Of a stretch of DNA of 64,000 nt, positions 8,656 through 17,900 are shown one piece after another. The notes under the pieces were generated by a model, which did no database searches, was not told the DNA's origin, and worked only from the letters and a program-made list of their open reading frames with translations. The translations under genes were made by a program, and so were the position numbers. The stretch is from positions 1 to 64,000 of the forward strand of contig VFZE01000022.1 in the NCBI GenBank assembly GCA_016871315.1, written 5' to 3'. Numbering within the stretch: the stretch's first letter is position 1; every line of letters begins with the position of its first letter. Source of the stretch: Acidimicrobiia bacterium. GTDB taxonomy: Bacteria > Acidobacteriota > Terriglobia > Bryobacterales > Bryobacteraceae.

Positions 8656-11600
8656 CTACGGAGCGATGGCAATCACGGGGCTGTTGAAAGTGAAGACCAC
8701 CTGGCCGTTGGGTTGATTCATGAAGAAGCCCAGTGGCCGGGATGCGCCGGTCGTGGTTCCCGTGGGAACCTCGATCGCGATTTCGAAGACTCCCACGTTA
8801 CCCAACATGTAGGTTGCCGATACCAGCCGCACGCCGGCATCGTTGATGCCCGCAGCGGCCGGCGCGATAATGTTCTGGCCCGCCACGCCGGTCACGTTGG
8901 TGAAGGCGCTGGGCGAAACCTGGCCCGCTCCGGTAACGAAGAATCGTATGATCTCCCCGTACCGCGCCGGATTATCCGGAGTCACGAAGCTGCCGTTTGG
9001 CCGAAGCGCGACGGCATAGCGGCGGTTCTGTCCGTCAACGGTTTCAAAGATGCCGGGTTGCAGCCCGATCACCGATACCCCGTTGACGACGGTGGAACCG
9101 GAGCCTACGCGGACGGTAACCGCAACAGGCACTCCCGGCACCAATTCAAAGGGCACCTGCAAGGTGATGCTCTGCCGTCCGCTGATGTTGCAGACGTTGA
9201 TCAGCGGAGCCAGCGTTGCTCCAAACTGCACTTCGACGTTCGACAACCGGGTGGGCAACGGCCCGAGGATGGTGTTGGCGGTAACGCAGCCGCGCAGATC
9301 CTCGGCGATTCCCAGACCGGACAGCACATACAGGCTTCCGGGGACTACTGCTCCACGTTCTCCGGATGCCGCGTTGAAGAAGTCTAGCGGGTTAAGGGTC
9401 GGGCCGGGCAGTTGCGCGGTCAGGTTAAAGGTAAGCCCGGGCAGTCCGGCCACTGCCGCATTGATCACAATGGGACCCGGGTTGGCCCCGGCGCGCACCC
9501 CGACTTGGGCTCGTCCGGTGGAGTCCGTGTTAACCGAAGCCGCTGTTAGCGTTGCACCGCCCGAGGCAACCGTGAACGTGATCGCCTGACCGGGCACGCC
9601 GGCTCCCCGATTATCGAGCACCTGGACTACCAGCGGGTTGCTGAAGTTGGCCCCTGTGAACGTAGTCTGATTGTCCCCGGAAACCTTGTTGAACTGCGCC
9701 AGTGTCGCCACGGCGCGGGCGTCAAAGGTGACGGTTGGCTGGTTTCCACCGAGCGCGGAGACCACCACTTGAACCGCTCCCGGCGTGGAGCCCAGCCGGA
9801 TGGTGTTGCTGGCGCGTCCGTTTCCGTCCGTGGTCGTAAGGTTGTTGCCGAGCAGTGTTGCGGCGCCTTGCGGGACAATCGTCCAGCGCAACTGGGCGCC
9901 TGGCAGCCGGTTGCCGCCGCCGTCATCCAGTTCGACAACCAGCGGCGCCTGCAGCGTATCGCCCGCGCGGGCCTGCTGGTTATTTCCGGAAATGATGGTC
10001 AGGTTCCCCGGCTCTCCGGGCAAAGCATCCAGGAAGATCACCCGGTCGCTAAACCCGCCGATATTCAGCCGGATCACCGCTCCCGTCCCGGCTCTGCCGG
10101 AAATCCGCAGATCGCAGGACACGATACCGGCTTCGTTGCTCAGGGGCACCGGTTTCGGCACGCAGGCGACAACGGGACCGGCCGCCGGATCATTTTCCGT
10201 AGCCGGAAATATGCCGACATTGGGCAACACCGCTCCGAAGTTGATAATCGCGGAAGAGGTGATTTGCAGACGGATCGCATCCGTTATTGTTTGTCCAACC
10301 CGGCCGGTGATCCGCAGCGGCTCACTCGTGGGCGCGAGGAAATTAACGCTCGGATTCGGCGTCTGGAAACCGCTCTGGAACGCCACCATGGTGGTCACGA
10401 AAATGGTGGCCGTGGAATTGGCCGTGCTGGCGCTGATCACGCTCTGTAAAAAGGCTACGCCTAGTGACAGATTGAACGGCGCGATAAATTCATTGCTGGT
10501 AAGCCCGTTGGCGTCGGTCGTCGTGGTCCGGCTGATGGCCCCGTCCACGGAATCGCCCAATCGGAGGTTCCCGCCTCCCTGGGTGATCGTCCATGTCACG
10601 GTCACGTTACCGGCAGGCTTGCCGTCCGCGCCAAGCACCCGAACCACCATCGGGTTCGGGGAGAAATTGCCCTCACGGACTATTTGGCCGTCGCCGGAAA
10701 CCACGGTAATGCCGCCGGCTCCGCCGGGGCCTCCGCCCCCTCCGCCTCCCGGAGCGCCAACCGTGAACGCGAAGGAGCTGCCCAAACCTGAGCCGCCAAC
10801 GGCGACGTTCACGTTAATGTCGCCAGGCGTGGCCGGAGCCACCAAAGTAGCAAAGACCTGTCCAAGGCTATTCGAGTTCGCGCTGCCGGCAGGTTCAAAG
10901 CTGACACCGGCCGTCGGCGAGCTGAAGGTGATCGGCACATTGAAAACCGGCTGGCCCGTTACCCCCACCAGTTGCACGCCGAACGGCAGCGTTCGCCCGC
11001 TGGGAGCAATCGGCTGCTGAGCCGCGTTGAAACGCAAGATTCCGCTTACTGGATTCTCCGACTGCACTCCCGCTGGACCAGCGAAGCCCATAAAAGCCGG
11101 AAGGAAATTCAGGCTCAGCTGCGTAAAGACGTTGGGCGTCGTCTGCGTCAAGTCCGCCACGTAAATCGTGTTCGCCGCATTCGGATTCAGCAGCCGCAGC
11201 GGCGCGGAGATGAAAAGCCGCAGCGAACTCGGAATCTCACCGGAGACATTTACATTGTCGATGATGGGAATGCTGCCGAGGGAACCGAAGAAAGCCTCCG
11301 CGATGCCGGGCACTCCCTGTTGCTCCCCCTGACCGGGAACAGGTGGAATCGCCAACTCATACAGCTTGCGCGGGTTCACCGAGTTTGACGTCGTCGTTAC
11401 GTAAGCACGGTTGTTTCCGGCAACCACGATCTTGTCGAACACAAACCCGGAAAAACCCTCTTGCGTGGTATTGATGCTCGTGACTCCGCCGCCCGACAGA
11501 GTCAGGGTAAAGAAGAAGATCAACTGATTGGATTGAGTTCCAATATTAACCGCCAGCGCGCGCGTCCCATCGGGTGTGAAGTGCAGCTTGCCCACGTTCG

Positions 11601-12303
11601 AGTTTTGAATGGGAAATTGGCGCCGCACGGCGTTGGAGGTAAGCGGAGTGGCTCGTGGATCGATCTCCAGTACCCGGCCCTGAGTGTTTACGTAAATAAA
11701 GCCATTGGGGGAGGCAGCGATGTTGCCTGCGGTAATACCGGGAAGAGGGATCTCGCCATCCGTGCGTAGATCCACCAGATCCACGGCCGTGACGCGTTGC
11801 GCCGTGGGGCTGATTACGAAAGCGCGGCGGCTGTCGGAGCGGAAGGCGATTCCGCTCGGCGTCGGGCCGACATCGACGGCCTGCGTCGCCTGGATCTCGG
11901 TATCTGTATCGGTATTGAAGACCCGGAGGTTGTTGCCGGCGATAACCACAAGCCGCCGTCCATCCGGCGAGATCTCCGCGGCGGTAACCGTCTGGCCCAA
12001 GCTGATGCTTTGGCCGATCGGCTGAAACGTGCTGTTCAGAATCTGAACCGAATTGCTGCCCGTCCGGGAAATCACGTAGTACTTCACGTCGTTCGGGGCG
12101 GCCGTCGGCTTAGCCAGCACGGTGAAGACGTCGGTGGTGGAGGTAAAAGTCCCCGCCTGCACCAAGGGGTTACCCCGCAGCACCGATGCGGAGCCGGTCG
12201 GGGTGTCTACGAAGGTCGGAAAAACGAAAACATTACTGGCCGGAAGGCTGGCGGCGAGCAGCAGAAGCCCGAATGCGCCAAGCGCGGTTTTCCTGGAAAC
12301 CAA
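8656..12303 (-). CDS. large secreted beta-propeller / Big-domain protein with TIGR03437 C-terminus
   Basis: A 1215-aa protein starting at a TTG (12301-12303). It is chosen because a perfect AAAAGGAGG (12310-12318) lies 6 nt upstream; an earlier in-frame TTG at 12327 would place this ribosome site inside the coding region. A signal peptide (about 1-25) is followed by a YVTN/beta-propeller-like region (about 40-370, with AAEISPDGRRLVVIAGNN). Four immunoglobulin-like Big_1-type domains follow (about 400-960, recurring TDANG/TDGNG/TDSTG). They are interrupted by a Gly/Pro linker near residues 519-530. The C-terminal 240 residues match the 'Solibacter uncharacterised C-terminal domain' pattern (NAASGERGAVVPGSLYVLSG; PARYGEIIRFFVTGAGQV). 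A cell-surface or extracellular adhesive role is likely but inferred. Confidence 0.85.
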   Translation of the reverse strand: MVSRKTALGAFGLLLLAASLPASNVFVFPTFVDTPTGSASVLRGNPLVQAGTFTSTTDVFTVLAKPTAAPNDVKYYVISRTGSNSVQILNSTFQPIGQSISLGQTVTAAEISPDGRRLVVIAGNNLRVFNTDTDTEIQATQAVDVGPTPSGIAFRSDSRRAFVISPTAQRVTAVDLVDLRTDGEIPLPGITAGNIAASPNGFIYVNTQGRVLEIDPRATPLTSNAVRRQFPIQNSNVGKLHFTPDGTRALAVNIGTQSNQLIFFFTLTLSGGGVTSINTTQEGFSGFVFDKIVVAGNNRAYVTTTSNSVNPRKLYELAIPPVPGQGEQQGVPGIAEAFFGSLGSIPIIDNVNVSGEIPSSLRLFISAPLRLLNPNAANTIYVADLTQTTPNVFTQLSLNFLPAFMGFAGPAGVQSENPVSGILRFNAAQQPIAPSGRTLPFGVQLVGVTGQPVFNVPITFSSPTAGVSFEPAGSANSNSLGQVFATLVAPATPGDINVNVAVGGSGLGSSFAFTVGAPGGGGGGGPGGAGGITVVSGDGQIVREGNFSPNPMVVRVLGADGKPAGNVTVTWTITQGGGNLRLGDSVDGAISRTTTTDANGLTSNEFIAPFNLSLGVAFLQSVISASTANSTATIFVTTMVAFQSGFQTPNPSVNFLAPTSEPLRITGRVGQTITDAIRLQITSSAIINFGAVLPNVGIFPATENDPAAGPVVACVPKPVPLSNEAGIVSCDLRISGRAGTGAVIRLNIGGFSDRVIFLDALPGEPGNLTIISGNNQQARAGDTLQAPLVVELDDGGGNRLPGAQLRWTIVPQGAATLLGNNLTTTDGNGRASNTIRLGSTPGAVQVVVSALGGNQPTVTFDARAVATLAQFNKVSGDNQTTFTGANFSNPLVVQVLDNRGAGVPGQAITFTVASGGATLTAASVNTDSTGRAQVGVRAGANPGPIVINAAVAGLPGLTFNLTAQLPGPTLNPLDFFNAASGERGAVVPGSLYVLSGLGIAEDLRGCVTANTILGPLPTRLSNVEVQFGATLAPLINVCNISGRQSITLQVPFELVPGVPVAVTVRVGSGSTVVNGVSVIGLQPGIFETVDGQNRRYAVALRPNGSFVTPDNPARYGEIIRFFVTGAGQVSPSAFTNVTGVAGQNIIAPAAAGINDAGVRLVSATYMLGNVGVFEIAIEVPTGTTTGASRPLGFFMNQPNGQVVFTFNSPVIAIAP

Positions 12304-12431
12304 GAGGAACCTCCTTTTGAAAGTCAAGAAGCAAACAGGTGGGACGCGGCTGACGTAATCAATAGTTTAACACGGTGCGCAGGAGCAGGGTACTGAATGG
12401 GTTGGAAAATTTTCTTCATTACGTGAAAAAC

Positions 12432-12459
12432 GGAAGGGAGGGCCGAAGCCCTCCCTTCC
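12432..12459 (-). terminator. intrinsic terminator of the 675-aa secreted protein gene
   Basis: A perfect 12-bp stem (GGAAGGGAGGGC and its complement) with a CGAA tetraloop. On the minus strand it is followed one base later by TTTTT (12426-12430). It lies 24 nt past the stop codon at 12484, a textbook rho-independent terminator. Confidence 0.88.
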
Positions 12460-12483
12460 TTGGTACAACGGTTGGTCCAGTGA

Positions 12484-14511
12484 TTAGTGGCTGAGACCTT
12501 CGCTGATCGAGCCCGTTCTGCTGGGCGCGATCAGGTCGTCCATCACCAGCGCCAGGTAGCCCTGAGCCAGTCTCTGCGCACCCAGGTCGCTGATGAAGGC
12601 ATACCCGTGAGCATACTGGAAGGCGCACTGCGCGATGATGTAGCCCTGGAATCCAGCGGTTGCGGTTACCGCGCCGCCGTTTGCCAGTGACCAGACGAAG
12701 TGTTCACCACCGGTGATCGAGGGCGAGGAGAACGCCAAGGTGACGTTCGAGCCGCCCACGTTGCCGTAGTAGTTGATCGTGCAGGCCCCGGTTTGCAGCG
12801 AGGTCCCGAACGGATCCTTCGACGTGTTCGAGATAGCGAGACCCGTGTCAAAGCCACCCTGATTCGTCACGAACGGGAACAGCAGGTTCGTGCGGCAGGA
12901 GTTCATCGTGACAAAGTTGCGGGTTACGCCGGTGTCGATGAAGCGAGGCAGCGGAGCAGAGTTCGACGCGCCGGAGACCGTGCTGATCGGAGCCAGGTTC
13001 CCATTGAAGGTAGCCGTTCCGAGGCTCGGCAGGTTGTTGGTCGTGTTCGCGCGATAGGCGACGAAGGTGCGGATCTGCACACGCTCGATGCTGTTCGTGT
13101 CGGTGTCCAGGATCTCCCAGACGGCCTGACCGCTACCGCCTACGATGGCAACCTGGGAATACTGAGCCGTTCCCGCACCTAGGACGGTCTGGGAGGCGGC
13201 GGCGTTGAACGCGCCAGCGCCATTGGCGTCAGTGCTTACCAGCCGGGCAACGCCAGTCTGCGTGGCGCCGGCCAACTCTTGCAGAGTGAACACGGCGGGC
13301 TGGGATTCCACCCACAGCTCAATACCGCTTTGCACACCGTTGAACCTGGCGATCAGGCGGGTGCCATGGCCTGCCAAGCCGAGCGTACCGGAGGCGGTGT
13401 CGGCGATGACCGTGCCGTTCTGAGCGGTAGCGGGCCACCAAGTTCCGGTGGTGTGCCTATAGAAGCTGCCGGTTTCCGTGTTGAATGGAGCACCGAGCAC
13501 GCTCTGGCTGATCGGGGTCGGCGGAGTATTACCAGTCGGACCAGGCGACGCCAAGTTGCGGCGGCGGAAGGCCGACGGGAACAACTCCGTGAAGCGGAGC
13601 CGCGCACCGGCCCCACCTTGAGCCGTAAACAGACCGTCGCAACGGGTTAGCGTGCCGGAGGTCCTCAGCGTCGCGCTCTTGTCACCCACGAAGGAGCTAT
13701 TGGCGCTTTCGCACTGGAGACAGCTGCGCGGATCGCTGACCGAGGTCACCATCGAGTTCTGCGCCACCGCAACCTGGGGAGCTGGGTTGGTGATGGGCAG
13801 AGCGATCGGGTTGGTCAAGCTGGCCGCGCTGGTGGAGACCACCAGGGACACGGAAGCCTGGCCACCGGCCGGAACACCCAACTGGGAAGCATTCACGCGC
13901 ACGTTGGTGAGGCGCAGAACGCGGGTTCCCACCGTGCCCGGAGGATCAAACGGCACACCTTGCCAGATTAGCGAGTTGGCCGCCAGCTGCCGCGCCTGGA
14001 AGGCGTTGGGCCGGTAAGTGGCTACACCACCGATCGTGGGCTTGAAGTCGTCCGGATCGTAGGTCAGCGTGGACACCGTGCCGCCCGTGTGTGCGCCGCA
14101 CACACCACCGACGATCGGCTGGCCCGCGGGAGCCGTCACCGGATTCGAGGCCGGGATGGTGGCGCTGCCGCAAAAGGCCTGCTTTGAACCGACCGGCTCG
14201 TCGATGAACAGCAACGCTTCCGAGAAGGAGCCAGTGCCCGGGCCAGAACCGATGTGCAGACGGCTGGTGATGTTGATACTCGGCGAAGTGAACACCTGGA
14301 TGTTCACCTGAGGCAGGTTCGTGCTCAGGCCATTCGGGGTTCCGCCCGAACAGATGATCAGAACGTCGCCCACAGTCTCGGTAACGCCTTCCGCGCGGAT
14401 GGCGGGGTTACCGGCGGCCTGCGCCGTACAGCTAAGGGGCTGGGCAAAGGCCGCGGTTGATGCGATCATCAACACGACCAGCGCCAGAAACAACTTGCGA
14501 AAATCAAGCAT
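12484..14511 (-). CDS. secreted protein of unknown function, 675 aa
   Basis: The ATG at 14511 follows AAGGAGAAGGAA directly upstream; a longer frame from 14613 would put this ribosome site inside the gene. There is a strong signal peptide (about 1-24, ending AFAQP). The body is Ser/Thr/Asn/Gly-rich with few charges and scattered cysteines (for example RSCLQCES near residue 255). The C-terminal 150 residues look best conserved (NLLFPFVTNQGGFDTGLAIS; TAGFQGYIIAQCAFQYAHGY). It lacks the TIGR03437-like tail of its neighbours. It appears to be a monocistronic extracellular or surface protein with its own terminator and a long upstream region. Confidence 0.75.
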   Translation of the reverse strand: MLDFRKLFLALVVLMIASTAAFAQPLSCTAQAAGNPAIRAEGVTETVGDVLIICSGGTPNGLSTNLPQVNIQVFTSPSINITSRLHIGSGPGTGSFSEALLFIDEPVGSKQAFCGSATIPASNPVTAPAGQPIVGGVCGAHTGGTVSTLTYDPDDFKPTIGGVATYRPNAFQARQLAANSLIWQGVPFDPPGTVGTRVLRLTNVRVNASQLGVPAGGQASVSLVVSTSAASLTNPIALPITNPAPQVAVAQNSMVTSVSDPRSCLQCESANSSFVGDKSATLRTSGTLTRCDGLFTAQGGAGARLRFTELFPSAFRRRNLASPGPTGNTPPTPISQSVLGAPFNTETGSFYRHTTGTWWPATAQNGTVIADTASGTLGLAGHGTRLIARFNGVQSGIELWVESQPAVFTLQELAGATQTGVARLVSTDANGAGAFNAAASQTVLGAGTAQYSQVAIVGGSGQAVWEILDTDTNSIERVQIRTFVAYRANTTNNLPSLGTATFNGNLAPISTVSGASNSAPLPRFIDTGVTRNFVTMNSCRTNLLFPFVTNQGGFDTGLAISNTSKDPFGTSLQTGACTINYYGNVGGSNVTLAFSSPSITGGEHFVWSLANGGAVTATAGFQGYIIAQCAFQYAHGYAFISDLGAQRLAQGYLALVMDDLIAPSRTGSISEGLSH

Positions 14512-14710
14512 TTCCTTCTCCTTGTGGAAAATCGAATTTGAATTGATGGAAGTCTCTCTCAACCTGAGCCTCAAAATCCCGCTCGAACAGAAGGTTTCAA
14601 GACTGGGCCGCAAACTCGCAGGAAGGTTCCGGTACGGGTGGGTACCGCGTCCTTCTCCCCGGTCTGTCGTCCGTACAGCAACTGCACTAGCAAGCTCAAC
14701 ACGTTGATAT

Positions 14711-14737
14711 TATCTTCTTGTTCTTCTATCTTCTTGT
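14711..14737. repeat. 11-bp direct repeat pair
   Basis: TATCTTCTTGT occurs at 14711-14721 and again at 14727-14737, 16 bp centre to centre, about 1.5 helical turns. It lies just left of the palindrome at 14747-14764, on the 5' side of the minus-strand gene starting at 14511. Confidence 0.5.
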
Positions 14738-14746
14738 GCTCTCGGG

Positions 14747-14764
14747 ATTCATTCGTGAATGAAT
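14747..14764. promoter_or_regulatory. 18-bp palindrome, operator-like
   Basis: ATTCATTC, a GT spacer, then GAATGAAT: a perfect 8-bp inverted repeat with a 2-bp centre. A loop this small does not favour an RNA hairpin, so a dimeric DNA-binding protein site is the simpler reading. It lies 236 bp upstream of the start at 14511. Confidence 0.4.
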
Positions 14765-14976
14765 GCCTCTTTATTGTTGTACTGCTGTAACAACCGTGGA
14801 CGCGGTCAAATCATTCATAACATTATCGCCGGAGCTCTGTCAAGCCCGGCGTGCCCAATTCTTCAGGCAGATATCGTCAATGGTTGCAAGTCTCCCGGTT
14901 GGGACCTTACACCATGCGCCAGCCTTCGATTTAACCATGTGGCGCCGCCGCCAGTCAACACACAAACCGCTTTTTT

Positions 14977-17900
14977 TCATTGAACGGCAAGGATCACGGG
15001 TCCAGCGTCGAAACCGGCCTGCCGAACGGTCAACCGTAAAGCCAAACCGGGCGGAAGATCGTCGGGAATCCGCAGGTTGATCTGATAGACGCCAGGGAAT
15101 CCAGGGGCCAAGCCCGCAAACAAGGTTTCGAGCGTCCGGTTTTCAATCGATGCCGTGAGCGCCGCCACCGCCGGCCACAGCGCCCCTTGCGTCGACACAG
15201 CCCCCAGCCCGGTGGCGTACACCACAATCACTTCTCCGCGCCGCGCAGGATTGTTCGGCAGGTTCAATGTTCCGTTCTGGTTGAGGATGACGCCGCGCCC
15301 GTCCGCCGTCGTGAATACAGCCGGTGCGACCGCCGAAAACCGGGCGTTCTGCGTTTCCACTCCGAAAGCCGAACGTATCGAGATCTCCTGTTCGCCCGGC
15401 GGGAGATCCAGTGGAGCGACGAGATTCAATTGGAACGATGTTCCGGAGATAACGGTGGCCGGACGCCCGCCGATGGTCACCTCCGTCTGCTGGCCGGTCA
15501 CTGCCATGCCTTGTCCGAACACCGCCAGCAGAGCGCCGGGCGCGAGATTGGCGCTGAAGTCCGCACCATTCAGAACCCCGCGCGAGGAGAAGCTGAGCCG
15601 CTGCAAGGAAGCTTCCCACGTTGGACCCGGACGCTCCAGCCGGAACGCTGCCGGAAGCGTGGCTGTGGTCAGGCTGCGGCCTCCGGTGGAGCTGAGATCC
15701 GACAACAGGAAATCGCGCCGGCCGGTTCCCGCCAAATCCAGCTGATAAGCGGGTTGCAGGCCATCGCAGTAGTGCATCCGGATCAACCCTGTCGACGCCG
15801 CGCCTGCGGGCAATGCCGGCGCATCGGGCCAGGACAGCTCGAATCCGCAGCCACCGGCCGCCGACGAAATACGCGGCTGCGCGGCCCCGGAGATCACAAC
15901 CAGGCCCAGCGGCGATGGCGTGCGCGCCAGCAATTGCGCCGCCGAAGCGACGCTAGCACGGTACGTAGCTCCGCCGGCGGAGAAGCCGCCAAGATACTCC
16001 TCAAGCGTTGTGCGGTTGAGCACCGGACTCGGATCGTGAATCAGGATCGCGCCACCCGCCGCCACACCGATGGCAACCACAAAATGCGACGCCGGCGCTG
16101 CGCTGCCTGATTGTAAGGAAAGCGCCAGCAGTACGGGAATACCCTGCCCCAGCAGATCACGCAGGGAGGTGGCCGCGGCATCAGCTCCCGCGATATCCAG
16201 ATTGCCTCCCGTAAATGCCCCCAGCCGCCAAAGGTTCAGCGTTGGAGCCGCCGCCCCCGGAGCCGTGAAAAAGGCATCGCAGATACGCTCTCCCTGCGAA
16301 TCGAAGACGCAGGAATCGGAAAGGAACAGGTGCAGCAATGCCGGATCGGCAGGGCCGTTGGGAGCGGCCAGCTGCGAAGTGTTTTGCAAGTGGCGCACCA
16401 TCGCCGCAGCGGCGTTTACCAGCGCGTCTCTGGTTTGCGCCGAATCACCTTGCGTGAAACGCGGGAATCCGGGCAGGGAGCCGGCCGCCGCGCGCGCGCT
16501 GAAGGTGACCACCTGCCGGCCCGCCTCCGCCGTCGCCAGCGCAGGCAATTCCTGCGAGGGCAGCCGCAGGAAGGCCTGCGCCTCGCCTCGCTGGTCGGTC
16601 ATCGCGGTGGCGCCTTCAATCTGCGCCCCGGGCGATGGCGTGAATCGCACCGGAACGCCGGTGAGCGGATTGCCGAACTCGTCGCGCACGAGAATGCGCA
16701 GCGGCTGCGGCAGCCGCGCGCCAGGGAAACCGGTTTGCAAATCACCGCGCGTCTTGCTGATCTGCGCAAGCACGGAAGAAGCCGCCTGCACCAGGAAACT
16801 GCCCACAGCCAGCGACGCGCGCGCCGTATCAGCCGCGCGCAGACTCACCAGGCCGGAAGCCGAGCCGGAGGGCACAAAGAATTCCCACGTGAAGGCACCC
16901 GATTCCGCGGTCACCACAAAGTCCGGCTGGCCGCTCACGGAGAAGCGCAGAGTGGCGCCTTGCTGGAAACCTCCCGCCGCGATGCGAACCTTGCCGCCGG
17001 CCGGAACCGTGGAAGGGATGGCGGTAATCGTCGGCCTCCGCTCCCGCTCGGTTGCCGCCACTTCGCTCGAGCCAGGCGTGTACTCCATCGCGCCGCCCTC
17101 GAATTCCTGCCGGCGGCGGCCGCCAGCCGAAGCCTCATCGCCAACCGGCAAACCGAAAGCGCCAATCGACGCGCCTAGTTCGAAATACTTCGCAAGGATG
17201 GCGCCGGAAATCAGGAACGCGCGTCCGGCCAGTTGTCCGCTGATATGACCCGCGATCATCCCGCCCGTGAAAGGCTGCGTGACGCCGATGGTGGCCGCGA
17301 AACTGAGCACGGAGGTAGCGGATCCGGATGGAAGGCCGGCCGCACCGCGCTCAAAGTTCTGCAGCGCCCACCGCGCTAATATTGGGTCGTTCACCATCAC
17401 GACGGGATTGCCGCCCAGTGCGCCGCCCTGAAACAGTTGCCGTCCGCCGGCAGGATCCGCTGTGGGGAATCCCAGCGCACCGGCGGGCCCCTGCTGCGCG
17501 AGATAGCGGTCCAGAATCGCACCGGTGGTTAGGAAAGTAACCGCGGAGGCGTCGGACTTGGCCAGCAGGTAGCGGATGGAGGGATCGTCGGCCGACACCA
17601 GATCCTGCACAAACCCGTTGCCCTGCCTGCGCACGGGCGTCGCCGCGGGCAGCCTCACGTTCAGGCGATTGCGTGTGACGGCATCACGGAACGATTGTTG
17701 CGCCGCTGCTGTCGGCGCTCCTTCCCCGATTTGGCAGCACGGCGCGTTGACAAAAAACGTTAGCCCGCGGCTGGTGCGCCCTTCGCTGATCGCCGTGATC
17801 GTCGCCGAACCGCCCCCCACCGCCCGCGCCGTTACCGTCGAACCGGCCGGCTCAATCGACAGCACGCGGCTGTTGGTGCTCAGCCAGGTAAACACCCGCC

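Larger units (their letters stand above)
14512..14976. promoter_or_regulatory. 465-bp intergenic region upstream of the 675-aa secreted protein gene
   Basis: No convincing gene is seen. It is more AT-rich than its surroundings around 14700-14830. It holds two 11-bp direct repeats (14711-14721 and 14727-14737) and an 18-bp palindrome (14747-14764). It is the natural place for the promoter of the minus-strand gene starting at 14511. I could not identify a clear -35/-10 pair. Confidence 0.45.

Noticed and set aside
8527-9387. 286-codon plus-strand frame at the end of the propeller/Big protein
   Set aside because: It overlaps the TIGR03437-like C-terminus on the other strand and crosses the terminator hairpin; no coding features.
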